A DNA stretch of 6,064 nt. Source: Methylovulum sp. (GTDB lineage: Bacteria; Pseudomonadota; Gammaproteobacteria; Methylococcales; Methylomonadaceae). The stretch lies in assembly GCA_016919605.1 (NCBI GenBank), contig JACXTQ010000334.1:1-6064 (forward strand). The letters are read 5' to 3'. The notes beneath the pieces are model-generated. The model worked only from the letters and a program-made list of their open reading frames with translations. It did not search any database and was not told the origin of the DNA. A program made the position numbers and the translations under genes. This document shows, in pieces, positions 1 to 5,439 of the stretch. Position 1 is the stretch's first letter; each line of letters opens with the position of its first letter.

Positions 1-171
1 AATTTTCATCTTATAAAAGAATTAAGTATTGACTTTTTTGTAAACGCAAGTTCTTCAACCGACATCAACTTTACCCTTCTTGACACCGCCCCTGTTCCAG
101 AACCCAGTTCCATCATCCTAATGGGTCTTGCTTTGGCAGGAATGGCGGCTTCCCGTAGAAGAAAAGCTTAA
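1..171 (+). CDS. PEP-CTERM sorting domain protein, C-terminal fragment
   Basis: Frame 1 is open from the first base to a TAA at 169-171, giving 56 residues; the start lies outside the window. The end has the three parts of a PEP-CTERM sorting signal: a VPEPSS motif (fragment residues 32-37), a hydrophobic stretch of about 14 residues (38-51, IILMGLALAGMAAS), and a basic tail RRRKA. In this family the tail anchors an exported protein in the inner membrane until an exosortase (EpsH/XrtA type) recognises the PEP motif and processes it. Such proteins usually go to the cell surface or the exopolysaccharide matrix. The 31 residues before the motif (ending NFTLLDTAP) look like the last beta-rich part of an exported domain, but too little is present to name it. 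A terminator follows 21 bases after the stop. The sorting signal is clear; the function of the protein body cannot be seen. Confidence 0.88.
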   Translation, partial: NFHLIKELSIDFFVNASSSTDINFTLLDTAPVPEPSSIILMGLALAGMAASRRRKA

Positions 172-192
172 GTTTTAGCCGCTTCTACAACA

Positions 193-220
193 AAAAAACC
201 GCTGTTGACAGCGGTTTTTT
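193..220. terminator. Bidirectional intrinsic terminator between the PEP-CTERM gene and ettA
   Basis: A perfect hairpin has arms 193-204 (AAAAAACCGCTG) and 209-220 (CAGCGGTTTTTT) around a TTGA loop. The GC core is 6 bp, flanked by A-runs on one side and T-runs on the other. Read on the plus strand it ends in six T and follows the PEP-CTERM stop. Read on the minus strand it ends in seven T and lies about 50 bases past the ettA stop. One structure can therefore serve both convergent genes. Confidence 0.85.
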
Positions 221-227
221 ATGTCCG

Positions 228-260
228 CCGTTGGGTCGATAACTCTTTTCGACCCAACGG
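228..260. repeat. Perfect 11-bp inverted repeat in the ettA 3' region
   Basis: Arms 228-238 (CCGTTGGGTCG) and 250-260 (CGACCCAACGG) pair without mismatch around an 11-base loop. No T-run follows on either strand, so it is not by itself an intrinsic terminator. It lies between the ettA stop and the shared terminator and would form a stable stem at the 3' end of the ettA mRNA. Its GTTGGGT/ACCCAAC arms resemble dispersed palindromic repeats seen between genes in many bacteria. Whether it is repeated in this genome cannot be told from one copy. Confidence 0.6.
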
Positions 261-270
261 TAGTAGCGTA

Positions 271-1935
271 TTAGGCCAGTTTTTTATATTTTAAGCGTTT
301 CGGGTTGTCGGCATCACTGCCCAAGCGGCGGTGTCTGTCCGCTTCATAATCTTCATAGTTGCCTTCAAACCAAACCACTTGGCTATCGCCCTCGAACGCC
401 AAAATGTGCGTGGCGATCCGGTCTAAAAACCACCGGTCATGCGAGATGACCACGGCACAACCAGGAAAAGCCAGCAACGCCTCTTCCAGCGCCCGCAAGG
501 TTTCCACGTCCAAATCGTTGGTCGGCTCGTCAAGCAACAGGACGTTGCCGCCGGTTTTCAGCAATTTGGCCAAATGTACACGGTTACGCTCGCCCCCTGA
601 CAAGTTGCCGATGCGTTTTTGCTGGTCGCCGCCCTTAAAATTAAAGCGTCCTAGATAGGCGCGTGACGGCGTTTCGTATTTGCCGACGGTAATCATGTCC
701 AAGCCGTCCGACACTTCTTCCCAGACCGTCTTATTGTCGTCCATATCATCACGCAACTGGTCAACATAAGCCAGCTGCACCGTTTGTCCCATGGTCAACG
801 TGCCTGAATCCGGTTGCTCCAGCCCCGCCATCATGCGGAATAAAGTCGATTTACCCGCGCCATTGGGGCCGATAATGCCGACAATGCCCCCCGGCGGCAA
901 TTTAAAACTCAACTCATTGATTAACAGCCGCTCACCAAAGCCTTTGCTGATGTTGTGGGCTTCGATTACGACATCGCCCAAACGTGGGCCGGGTGGGATA
1001 TAAATTTCTTGGGTTTCGTTGCGCTTTTGCACATCGGCTGAAGATAGTTCTTCAAACCGAGCCAACCGCGCCTTGCTCTTGGCATGGCGGCCTTTAGGGT
1101 TGGTGCGTACCCACTCCAATTCGGCCTTCATGGCTTTTTGGCGGGAGGATTCCTGTTTTTCCTCCAACAACAAACGGGCGCTTTTTTGGTCTAGCCAACT
1201 GGAATAATTACCTTCCCAAGGGATGCCCGACCCCCTGTCCAGTTCCAAAATCCACCCGGCGACATTGTCCAAAAAGTAACGGTCATGGGTAACGGCGACC
1301 ACGGTGCCGGTATAGTCATGCAGGAACCTTTCCAGCCAGGCCACGGATTCGGCATCCAAATGGTTGGTCGGCTCGTCCAGCAGCAACATGTCGGGGTTGG
1401 ACAGCAACAAGCGGCACAAGGCGACCCGGCGCTTTTCCCCGCCCGACAAGGTCGTGACATCGGCATCCCAATCCGGTAGCCGTAAGGCATCGGCGGCAAC
1501 TTCCAGCTTGCGGTCGATATTGTGTCCGTCCATTGCATTGATAATATCTTCCAGACGGGCTTGGTCAGCCGCCAGTTTGTCAAAATCGGCATCCGGTTCG
1601 GCATAAGCGGCATACACGGCATCCAGCTCGCCTAAAGCGGCCTTGACGTTCGCCACCGCTTCCTCAACATTGCCGCGCACGGTTTTGCTGGCATCCAGTT
1701 GCGGCTCTTGCGACAAATACCCGACATAAATGCCTTTTTGCGGGATCGCCTCGCCTTCTATTTCCTTGTCGATACCGGCCATGATTTTCAGCAAGGTTGA
1801 TTTTCCTGAGCCGTTCAGACCCAGCACGCCGATTTTCGCGCCTGGGAAAAACGACAGGGAAATGTCTTTGAGGATGTATTTTTTAGGCGGGACGATTTTG
1901 CCGACCCGATTCATAGAATAGATATATTGCGCCAT
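271..1935 (-). CDS. ettA: Energy-dependent translational throttle protein EttA (ABC-F ATPase)
   Basis: This encodes a cytoplasmic ABC-F protein of 554 residues, against about 555 in E. coli EttA, and it matches that protein over its full length. EttA binds the ribosomal E site, contacts the P-site tRNA, and gates entry into elongation according to the ATP/ADP ratio. It has two ABC domains and no membrane segment. Domain 1 has Walker A GLNGSGKS (39-46), signature LSGGE (163-167), Walker B LLLDEP with catalytic E188, and H217. Domain 2 has Walker A GPNGAGKS (356-363), signature LSGGE (445-449), Walker B LLLDEP with E470, and H499. An acidic insertion at about 95-140 corresponds to the EttA arm. 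The linker at about 242-320, rich in Lys and Arg, corresponds to the P-site tRNA interaction motif. The start is chosen because MAQYIYSMNRVGK matches the family N-terminus. The Shine-Dalgarno upstream is weak (only AGACAGA-like purines). The gene is divergent from lon and convergent with the PEP-CTERM gene. The identification is secure. Confidence 0.97.
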   Translation of the reverse strand: MAQYIYSMNRVGKIVPPKKYILKDISLSFFPGAKIGVLGLNGSGKSTLLKIMAGIDKEIEGEAIPQKGIYVGYLSQEPQLDASKTVRGNVEEAVANVKAALGELDAVYAAYAEPDADFDKLAADQARLEDIINAMDGHNIDRKLEVAADALRLPDWDADVTTLSGGEKRRVALCRLLLSNPDMLLLDEPTNHLDAESVAWLERFLHDYTGTVVAVTHDRYFLDNVAGWILELDRGSGIPWEGNYSSWLDQKSARLLLEEKQESSRQKAMKAELEWVRTNPKGRHAKSKARLARFEELSSADVQKRNETQEIYIPPGPRLGDVVIEAHNISKGFGERLLINELSFKLPPGGIVGIIGPNGAGKSTLFRMMAGLEQPDSGTLTMGQTVQLAYVDQLRDDMDDNKTVWEEVSDGLDMITVGKYETPSRAYLGRFNFKGGDQQKRIGNLSGGERNRVHLAKLLKTGGNVLLLDEPTNDLDVETLRALEEALLAFPGCAVVISHDRWFLDRIATHILAFEGDSQVVWFEGNYEDYEADRHRRLGSDADNPKRLKYKKLA

Positions 1936-1981
1936 AATGTCTGTCTATATCGTGGTTAAAGAAGGTGTGCGTTAAACGGCT

Positions 1982-1990
1982 ATTATTTCA
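1982..1990 (-). promoter_or_regulatory. Candidate extended -10 promoter for ettA
   Basis: On the minus strand this reads TGAAATAAT, a TGN motif followed by AATAAT (five of six to the TATAAT consensus). It would start transcription roughly 40 bases upstream of the ettA ATG. No good -35 box lies at the right distance (TGCGTG at 17 bp), so the call rests on the extended -10 alone and is weak. Confidence 0.3.
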
Positions 1991-2110
1991 CAGTTACCCG
2001 AACCCACGCACGGCTTAACTGAACGGGCGTGCAGAAAAGCAGCGTTGAACGATTAACGTACCCAATAGCCTTAGGGTAACAGGTCGGCTTCAATTTTGGG
2101 GCTGGCAAAT

Positions 2111-2138
2111 CATCAGGCTAAAAATAGCCCTACTGATG
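2111..2138. repeat. Bulged inverted repeat in the ettA-lon intergenic region
   Basis: Outer arms CATCAG (2111-2116) and CTGATG (2133-2138) enclose inner arms GCTA (2117-2120) and TAGC (2125-2128) with an AAAA loop. Bases 2129-2132 are bulged on one side. There is no downstream T-run, so it is not a terminator. It lies upstream of the proposed lon promoter and could be a regulator site, a remnant of a repeat, or chance. Confidence 0.3.
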
Positions 2139-2186
2139 AAAAAGGCGGTGAGCACCCAATAAAAACGTCTATTTTGCAACAGAATC

Positions 2187-2215
2187 CTTGCTATTTTCAG
2201 TACCGTCCTCATAAT
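2187..2215 (+). promoter_or_regulatory. Candidate lon promoter with overlapping sigma70 and sigma32-like boxes
   Basis: Read as sigma70, TTGCTA (2188-2193) is followed after 16 bp by CATAAT (2210-2215), matching four and five of six consensus bases. Read as heat-shock sigma32, CTTGCTA (2187-2193, consensus CTTGAAA) is followed after 13 bp by CCTCATAAT (2207-2215, consensus CCCCATnT). Either reading starts transcription near 2222, giving a leader of about 67 bases. lon is a heat-shock gene in E. coli, which makes the second reading plausible, but both are by-eye matches. Confidence 0.45.
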
Positions 2216-2232
2216 CTTACTTTTACGGGCGC

Positions 2233-2260
2233 GGAATAAAAAAATCTGCTTTTTTATTCC
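2233..2260 (+). repeat. AT-rich hairpin in the lon leader
   Basis: Arms 2233-2243 (GGAATAAAAAA) and 2250-2260 (TTTTTTATTCC) form an 11-bp perfect stem with a 6-base loop. It would lie near the 5' end of the lon mRNA if transcription starts at about 2222. The last two bases of the stem also belong to a small competing hairpin (CCAT 2259-2262 with ATGG 2266-2269) just ahead of the AAGGA ribosome binding site at 2276-2280. Confidence 0.5.
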
Positions 2261-2288
2261 ATCAAATGGTGTTTTAAGGACGCATTTT

Positions 2289-4721
2289 ATGAAAACAGAT
2301 CATATAACAGAGTTACAAGCAGCCGATGTGTTGATTCCAGTGTTGCCGCTACGCGATGTGGTGGTGTATCCGCACATGGTCATCCCTTTGTTTGTCGGTC
2401 GGGAGCGTTCCATTGACGCTTTAGACGCGGCGATGCGTGACAGTAAGCAAATCTTGCTGGTGGCACAAAAAGAAGCCGAAGTCGATGAGCCGGATTTTAC
2501 CGATCTGTATCAAGTAGGCACACTGGCCAATATCCTGCAATTGCTTAAGCTGCCCGATGGCACGGTTAAGGTCTTGGTTGAGGGTAGCGAACGGATCAGC
2601 GTGGTGTCTTATCAGAATACCGGCACCTTTTACTCGGCGATAGTGACTGCTATGGAAGAGGTTTTGGGGCTGTCCGAGCAAGAACAGGATGTGTTGCAAC
2701 GGACGGCCATCAGCTCGTTTGAGCAGTATGTCAAACTGAACAACAAGATTCCGCCCGAAGTGCTGACATCCTTAGCGGGCATTGATGACCCTAGCCGTCT
2801 GGCGGATACGATGGCGGCGCACATGAGCCTGAAAGTCCAAGACAAGCAAGCCATTTTGGAAAACGCCAACATCCAAAGCCGTCTGGAAAATTTGATGATG
2901 CTGATGGAAGGCGAGGTGGACATTTTGGAAATGGAGAAAAAAATCCGTGTCCGCGTCAAACAGCAAATGGAGAAAAACCAGCGCGAATATTACCTGAACG
3001 AGCAAATCAAGGCGATCCAAAAAGAATTGGGCGATATGGAAGATGCTACCAATGAAATTGAGGAACTGGAAAAGAAAATTGCCGAGGCGGGCATGTCCAA
3101 AGAAGCCAGAACTAAGGCCGAAACCGAGCTGAACAAGCTCAAGCTAATGCCGCCGATGTCGGCGGAAGCCACGGTGGTGCGCAATTATGTTGATTGGATG
3201 GTCAACGTGCCGTGGAAGAAAAAATCTAAAGTTCGCCATGATCTGAAAATTGCCGAACAAGTTTTAGAAGCCGAACATTACGGCTTGGAAAAGGTGAAAG
3301 AACGCATCCTTGAATATCTGGCGGTGCATCAGCGTGTCAAACAGCTCAAAGGCCCGATCTTGTGCTTGGTAGGGCCTCCAGGGGTCGGCAAGACCTCGTT
3401 GGGCGAGTCGATTGCACGAGCCACCAACCGCAAATATGTGCGCATGGCCTTGGGTGGGGTGCGGGATGAGGCGGAAATCCGTGGCCATCGCCGTACTTAC
3501 ATCGGTTCTATGCCGGGTAAGATTTTGCAGAACTTGGCTAAGGTCAAAACCCGTAACCCAATGTTCTTGCTGGATGAGATTGACAAGATGGCGGCGGATT
3601 TTCGCGGCGATCCGGCCTCGGCATTGTTGGAAGTGTTGGACCCTGAACAAAACCATACCTTTTCCGACCATTATCTGGAAGTCGATTTCGATTTGTCCGA
3701 TGTGATGTTTGTCGCCACCGCCAATACCATGAACATCCCGCCCGCTTTGCTGGACAGGATGGAAGTGATCCGTTTGGCGGGTTATACCGAAGATGAAAAG
3801 ATCAACATCGCTTTGCGTTACCTTGTGCCTAAGCAAATTAAGAACAACGGTCTTGAAGCCCGCGAAATCGACATTACCGAAGCGGCGGTCAGAGATATGA
3901 TCCGTTACTACTCGCGTGAAGCCGGGGTGCGTAGCTTGGAGCGGGACATTTCAAAGATTTGCCGAAAAGTGGTCAAGGCTTTGTTACTGCAATCGGTCAA
4001 AGGTAAGATCGAGATCACCGCTGACAATTTGGGCGACTATTTGGGCGTGAAACGCTTTAGCTACGGCGTTGCCGAAGAGCAGGATCAAATCGGCCAAGTC
4101 ACCGGTTTGGCATGGACAGAAGTCGGTGGCGAGTTGTTGACTATCGAGACAGCGGTGATACCGGGTAAAGGCAAGCATTCTGCGACCGGCAAATTGGGCG
4201 ATGTCATGAAAGAGTCCATCGAAGCGGCCATGACTGTGGTCAGGAGCCGTTCGGACATTTTGGGCATTGATAACGCGGTATTCCAGCAGAATGACATCCA
4301 TGTCCATGTCCCTGAAGGGGCGACCCCCAAAGACGGCCCTAGTGCGGGTATAGGCATGTGTACGGCGATTATTTCGGCTTTGACTAAGATACCCGTGCGG
4401 GCGAACGTGGCGATGACTGGCGAGATCACTTTGCGTGGTGAAGTCTTGCCGATTGGCGGCCTGAAAGAAAAATTATTGGCCGCGCACCGTGGCGGCATCA
4501 CCACCGTCCTGATTCCCGCCGAGAATGAAAAAGACTTGGTCGAAATACCTGAAAACATTAAGGCTAACCTGATTATTAAGCCTGTGCATTGGATTGATGA
4601 AGTGTTGGCGGTGGCCTTGCAATATGTGCCTGTTCCCATTGAGAAAAGGGTGCTGGAAGAAAAAGCCAAAGCCGATGCCGATACGGGCAAAATCCTCAAA
4701 ACCGGCTTGACCGCGCATTGA
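2289..4721 (+). CDS. lon: ATP-dependent serine protease Lon (LonA)
   Basis: Lon is a homohexameric cytoplasmic AAA+ protease that unfolds and degrades misfolded proteins and short-lived regulators. The 810-residue product matches E. coli Lon throughout, offset by six residues. It has an N-terminal substrate-binding domain (about 15-210, starting IPVLPLRDVVVYPHMVIPLF), a charged coiled-coil region (about 210-290), and an AAA+ module. That module carries Walker A GPPGVGKT (362-369), Walker B FLLDEID (426-432), sensor-1 N479, arginine finger R490 and sensor-2 R548. The protease domain has catalytic S685 in PKDGPSAG and K728 in GGLKEKLLAA. All key residues are present, so the enzyme should be active. 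The C-terminus extends about 20 residues past the E. coli end in a Lys/Ala/Asp-rich tail. The ATG is supported by AAGGA (2276-2280) eight bases upstream and by the family N-terminus. hupB follows after 194 bp. Confidence 0.98.
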   Translation: MKTDHITELQAADVLIPVLPLRDVVVYPHMVIPLFVGRERSIDALDAAMRDSKQILLVAQKEAEVDEPDFTDLYQVGTLANILQLLKLPDGTVKVLVEGSERISVVSYQNTGTFYSAIVTAMEEVLGLSEQEQDVLQRTAISSFEQYVKLNNKIPPEVLTSLAGIDDPSRLADTMAAHMSLKVQDKQAILENANIQSRLENLMMLMEGEVDILEMEKKIRVRVKQQMEKNQREYYLNEQIKAIQKELGDMEDATNEIEELEKKIAEAGMSKEARTKAETELNKLKLMPPMSAEATVVRNYVDWMVNVPWKKKSKVRHDLKIAEQVLEAEHYGLEKVKERILEYLAVHQRVKQLKGPILCLVGPPGVGKTSLGESIARATNRKYVRMALGGVRDEAEIRGHRRTYIGSMPGKILQNLAKVKTRNPMFLLDEIDKMAADFRGDPASALLEVLDPEQNHTFSDHYLEVDFDLSDVMFVATANTMNIPPALLDRMEVIRLAGYTEDEKINIALRYLVPKQIKNNGLEAREIDITEAAVRDMIRYYSREAGVRSLERDISKICRKVVKALLLQSVKGKIEITADNLGDYLGVKRFSYGVAEEQDQIGQVTGLAWTEVGGELLTIETAVIPGKGKHSATGKLGDVMKESIEAAMTVVRSRSDILGIDNAVFQQNDIHVHVPEGATPKDGPSAGIGMCTAIISALTKIPVRANVAMTGEITLRGEVLPIGGLKEKLLAAHRGGITTVLIPAENEKDLVEIPENIKANLIIKPVHWIDEVLAVALQYVPVPIEKRVLEEKAKADADTGKILKTGLTAH

Positions 4722-4749
4722 TCTGGCTCGCGTAGATGTTGGCAAAAAC

Positions 4750-4778
4750 CGCCAAGCCGCAAAAATCAAGGCTTGGCG
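4750..4778. repeat. 9-bp-stem inverted repeat downstream of lon
   Basis: Arms 4750-4758 (CGCCAAGCC) and 4770-4778 (GGCTTGGCG) pair perfectly around an 11-base loop. It begins 28 bases after the lon stop. On the plus strand the stem is followed by ACCTTATAAT, without a T-run, so it is a poor intrinsic terminator for lon and may act as a 3' stabilising stem or partial terminator. On the minus strand the stem is followed by GG and then five T (4745-4749), a better terminator shape, but no minus-strand gene leads into it. Confidence 0.6.
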
Positions 4779-4790
4779 ACCTTATAATGC

Positions 4791-4820
4791 TTGACACTAC
4801 GCGATGGCAGTTGATATAAA
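4791..4820 (+). promoter_or_regulatory. Strong sigma70-type promoter of hupB
   Basis: A perfect -35 box TTGACA (4791-4796) is followed after 18 bp by TATAAA (4815-4820), five of six to consensus. The -10 is preceded by TGA, forming an extended -10 (TGATATAAA, 4812-4820). Transcription should start near 4827, leaving a leader of about 90 bases before hupB. This fits the high expression usual for HU and probably also drives the two tRNA genes downstream. Confidence 0.75.
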
Positions 4821-4852
4821 TAACGGTGTTTCTTGTGTTGCTGCCATTTTAA

Positions 4853-4867
4853 GCATAAGAATTATGC
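4853..4867 (+). repeat. Short hairpin in the hupB leader
   Basis: GCATAA (4853-4858) pairs with TTATGC (4862-4867) around a GAA loop. It is AT-rich, short, and lies about 50 bases before the hupB start, clear of the ribosome binding site. It may affect leader structure or be incidental. Confidence 0.25.
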
Positions 4868-4915
4868 ACACGTCTTGTACAAATACTATAACAATGACTT
4901 CCTGAGGGGGGAATA

Positions 4916-5188
4916 ATGAATAAATCGGATCTTATCGACGCGATAGCGGAGTCTTCTGAATTGACCAAAGCCGATGCAGGTCGCACATTGGATGGTTTTA
5001 TTAAAGCAGTGGAAGCCACGTTGAAGGCCGGTGATTCCGTGGCCTTGGTTGGCTTTGGCACCTTTTCTGTTAAAGAGCGTGCCGAGCGTAAAGGCCGCAA
5101 TCCGCAGACCGGAGAAGAAATAACTATCAAAGCAGCAAAAATTCCATCATTTAAAGCTGGTAAATCTTTAAAAGATGCTGTAAACTAG
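4916..5188 (+). CDS. hupB: DNA-binding protein HU, beta type
   Basis: HU is a small dimeric nucleoid protein that bends and compacts DNA without strong sequence preference, supporting replication, recombination and gene control. The 90-residue product is exactly the family length and begins MNKSDLIDAIAE, close to E. coli HU-beta. It has two N-terminal helices, then the family core VALVGFGTFSVKERAERKGR (residues 42-61). The flexible DNA-binding arm carries RNPQTG (61-66), with P63 as the residue that intercalates into DNA, and the end is AGKSLKDAVN. A Shine-Dalgarno GAGG (4904-4907) within a G-run lies eight bases before the ATG. The gene follows lon, as in E. coli, but has its own strong promoter (4791-4820). 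It ends 12 bp before tRNA-Val with no terminator between. IHF is less likely given the HU-beta-like N- and C-termini. Confidence 0.97.
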   Translation: MNKSDLIDAIAESSELTKADAGRTLDGFIKAVEATLKAGDSVALVGFGTFSVKERAERKGRNPQTGEEITIKAAKIPSFKAGKSLKDAVN

Positions 5189-5195
5189 TCAGCAT
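5175..5195 (+). repeat. Hairpin spanning the hupB stop codon, just before tRNA-Val
   Basis: ATGCTG (5175-5180) pairs with CAGCAT (5190-5195) around a 9-base loop that contains the TAG stop (5186-5188). Five bases separate it from the first base of tRNA-Val, and no T-run follows, so it is not an intrinsic terminator. In a joint transcript it would sit at the junction where the mRNA and tRNA have to be separated. Confidence 0.4.
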
Positions 5196-5200
5196 TAGTC

Positions 5201-5276
5201 GGGTGCTTAGCTCAGCTGGGAGAGCGTCGCCCTTACAAGGCGAGGGTCGGGGGTTCGATCCCCTCAGCACCCACCA
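5201..5276 (+). tRNA. tRNA-Val (anticodon UAC)
   Basis: The 76-base gene folds as a full cloverleaf. The acceptor stem is GGGTGCT (5201-5207) with AGCACCC (5266-5272). The D arm is GCTC/GAGC. The anticodon stem TCGCC/GGCGA carries the loop CTTACAA with anticodon TAC at 5234-5236. The T arm is GGGGG/CCCTC with loop TTCGATC and one G-U pair. Discriminator A5273 and an encoded CCA (5274-5276) complete it. It closely resembles E. coli tRNA-Val(UAC), which reads GUA and GUG and, by wobble modification, other valine codons. It lies 12 bp after hupB and 6 bp before tRNA-Asp, with no promoter of its own that I can see. Confidence 0.97.
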
Positions 5277-5282
5277 GACTTT

Positions 5283-5359
5283 GGAGTGGTAGTTCAGTTG
5301 GTCAGAATACCGGCCTGTCACGCCGGTGGTCGCGGGTTCGAGCCCCGTCCACTTCGCCA
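5283..5359 (+). tRNA. tRNA-Asp (anticodon GUC)
   Basis: The 77-base gene folds as a complete cloverleaf. The acceptor stem is GGAGTGG (5283-5289) with CCACTTC (5349-5355), including one G-U pair. The anticodon stem CCGGC/GCCGG carries the loop CTGTCAC with anticodon GTC at 5317-5319. The T arm is GCGGG/CCCGT with loop TTCGAGC. The discriminator is G5356, the expected identity base for aspartate, and CCA is encoded (5357-5359). It decodes GAC and GAU. It is the last gene before the terminator at 5368-5405 and is probably processed from the same precursor as tRNA-Val. Confidence 0.97.
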
Positions 5360-5367
5360 AAAAAATC

Positions 5368-5405
5368 AAAAAGCCCCGTACCACTTGGTTCGGGGCTTTT
5401 TTTTT
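5368..5405 (+). terminator. Intrinsic terminator after the tRNA pair
   Basis: A GC-rich stem GCCCCG (5373-5378) with CGGGGC (5391-5396) is extended at its base by A-T pairs (A-run 5368-5372). Inside the loop, ACC (5380-5382) can pair with GGT (5387-5389). Nine T follow (5397-5405). This is a textbook strong terminator. It begins nine bases after tRNA-Asp and is the only clear plus-strand terminator between lon and ppiD. Confidence 0.93.
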
Positions 5406-5439
5406 GCATCACAAGTTTGATTTATTAGGGCCTTAAGCT

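Larger units (their letters stand above)
1936..2288. other. Divergent ettA-lon intergenic region
   Basis: These 353 bases have no open frame resembling a protein on either strand and no tRNA-like fold. They hold the candidate ettA promoter (minus strand, near 1982-1990), the candidate lon promoter (2187-2215), a bulged hairpin (2111-2138) and a lon leader hairpin (2233-2260). The stretch from about 2000 to 2100 shows only short, weak inverted repeats, such as GCACG at 2008-2012 against CGTGC at 2028-2032, and nothing I can assign. Confidence 0.6.

Noticed and set aside
1191..1622. Minus-strand 143-codon frame inside ettA
   Set aside because: It is an out-of-frame shadow of ettA on the same strand, rich in Cys, Trp and Pro from reading GC-rich codons out of phase, with no recognisable domain.
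2008..2032. GCACG/CGTGC inverted repeat in the ettA-lon region
   Set aside because: The arms are only 5 bp with a 15-base loop, which is expected by chance in a region of this size.
4085..4762. Minus-strand 225-codon frame opposite the lon 3' end, plus a 190-codon frame at 3264-3836
   Set aside because: Both lie antisense to the strongly conserved Lon ATPase and protease domains and show no family motif; long antisense frames are expected from the codon bias of the real gene.
4783..4788. Perfect TATAAT upstream of the hupB promoter
   Set aside because: No -35 box lies 16-18 bp upstream (the position holds the A-rich loop of the lon hairpin) and there is no TG extension. The TTGACA/TATAAA pair just downstream is a far better promoter.
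4887..4892. TATAAC close to the hupB start as a second promoter
   Set aside because: The expected -35 position reads ATGCAC-like sequence with poor match, and the start site would fall almost on the ribosome binding site.
5151..5384. Minus-strand open frame of 77 codons over the tRNA pair
   Set aside because: It is the reverse complement of tRNA-Asp and tRNA-Val and reads as the familiar spurious peptide with WTGLEPATTG and RGSNPRP stretches, often mis-annotated at tRNA loci. It overlaps the tRNAs, the terminator and the hupB 3' end.
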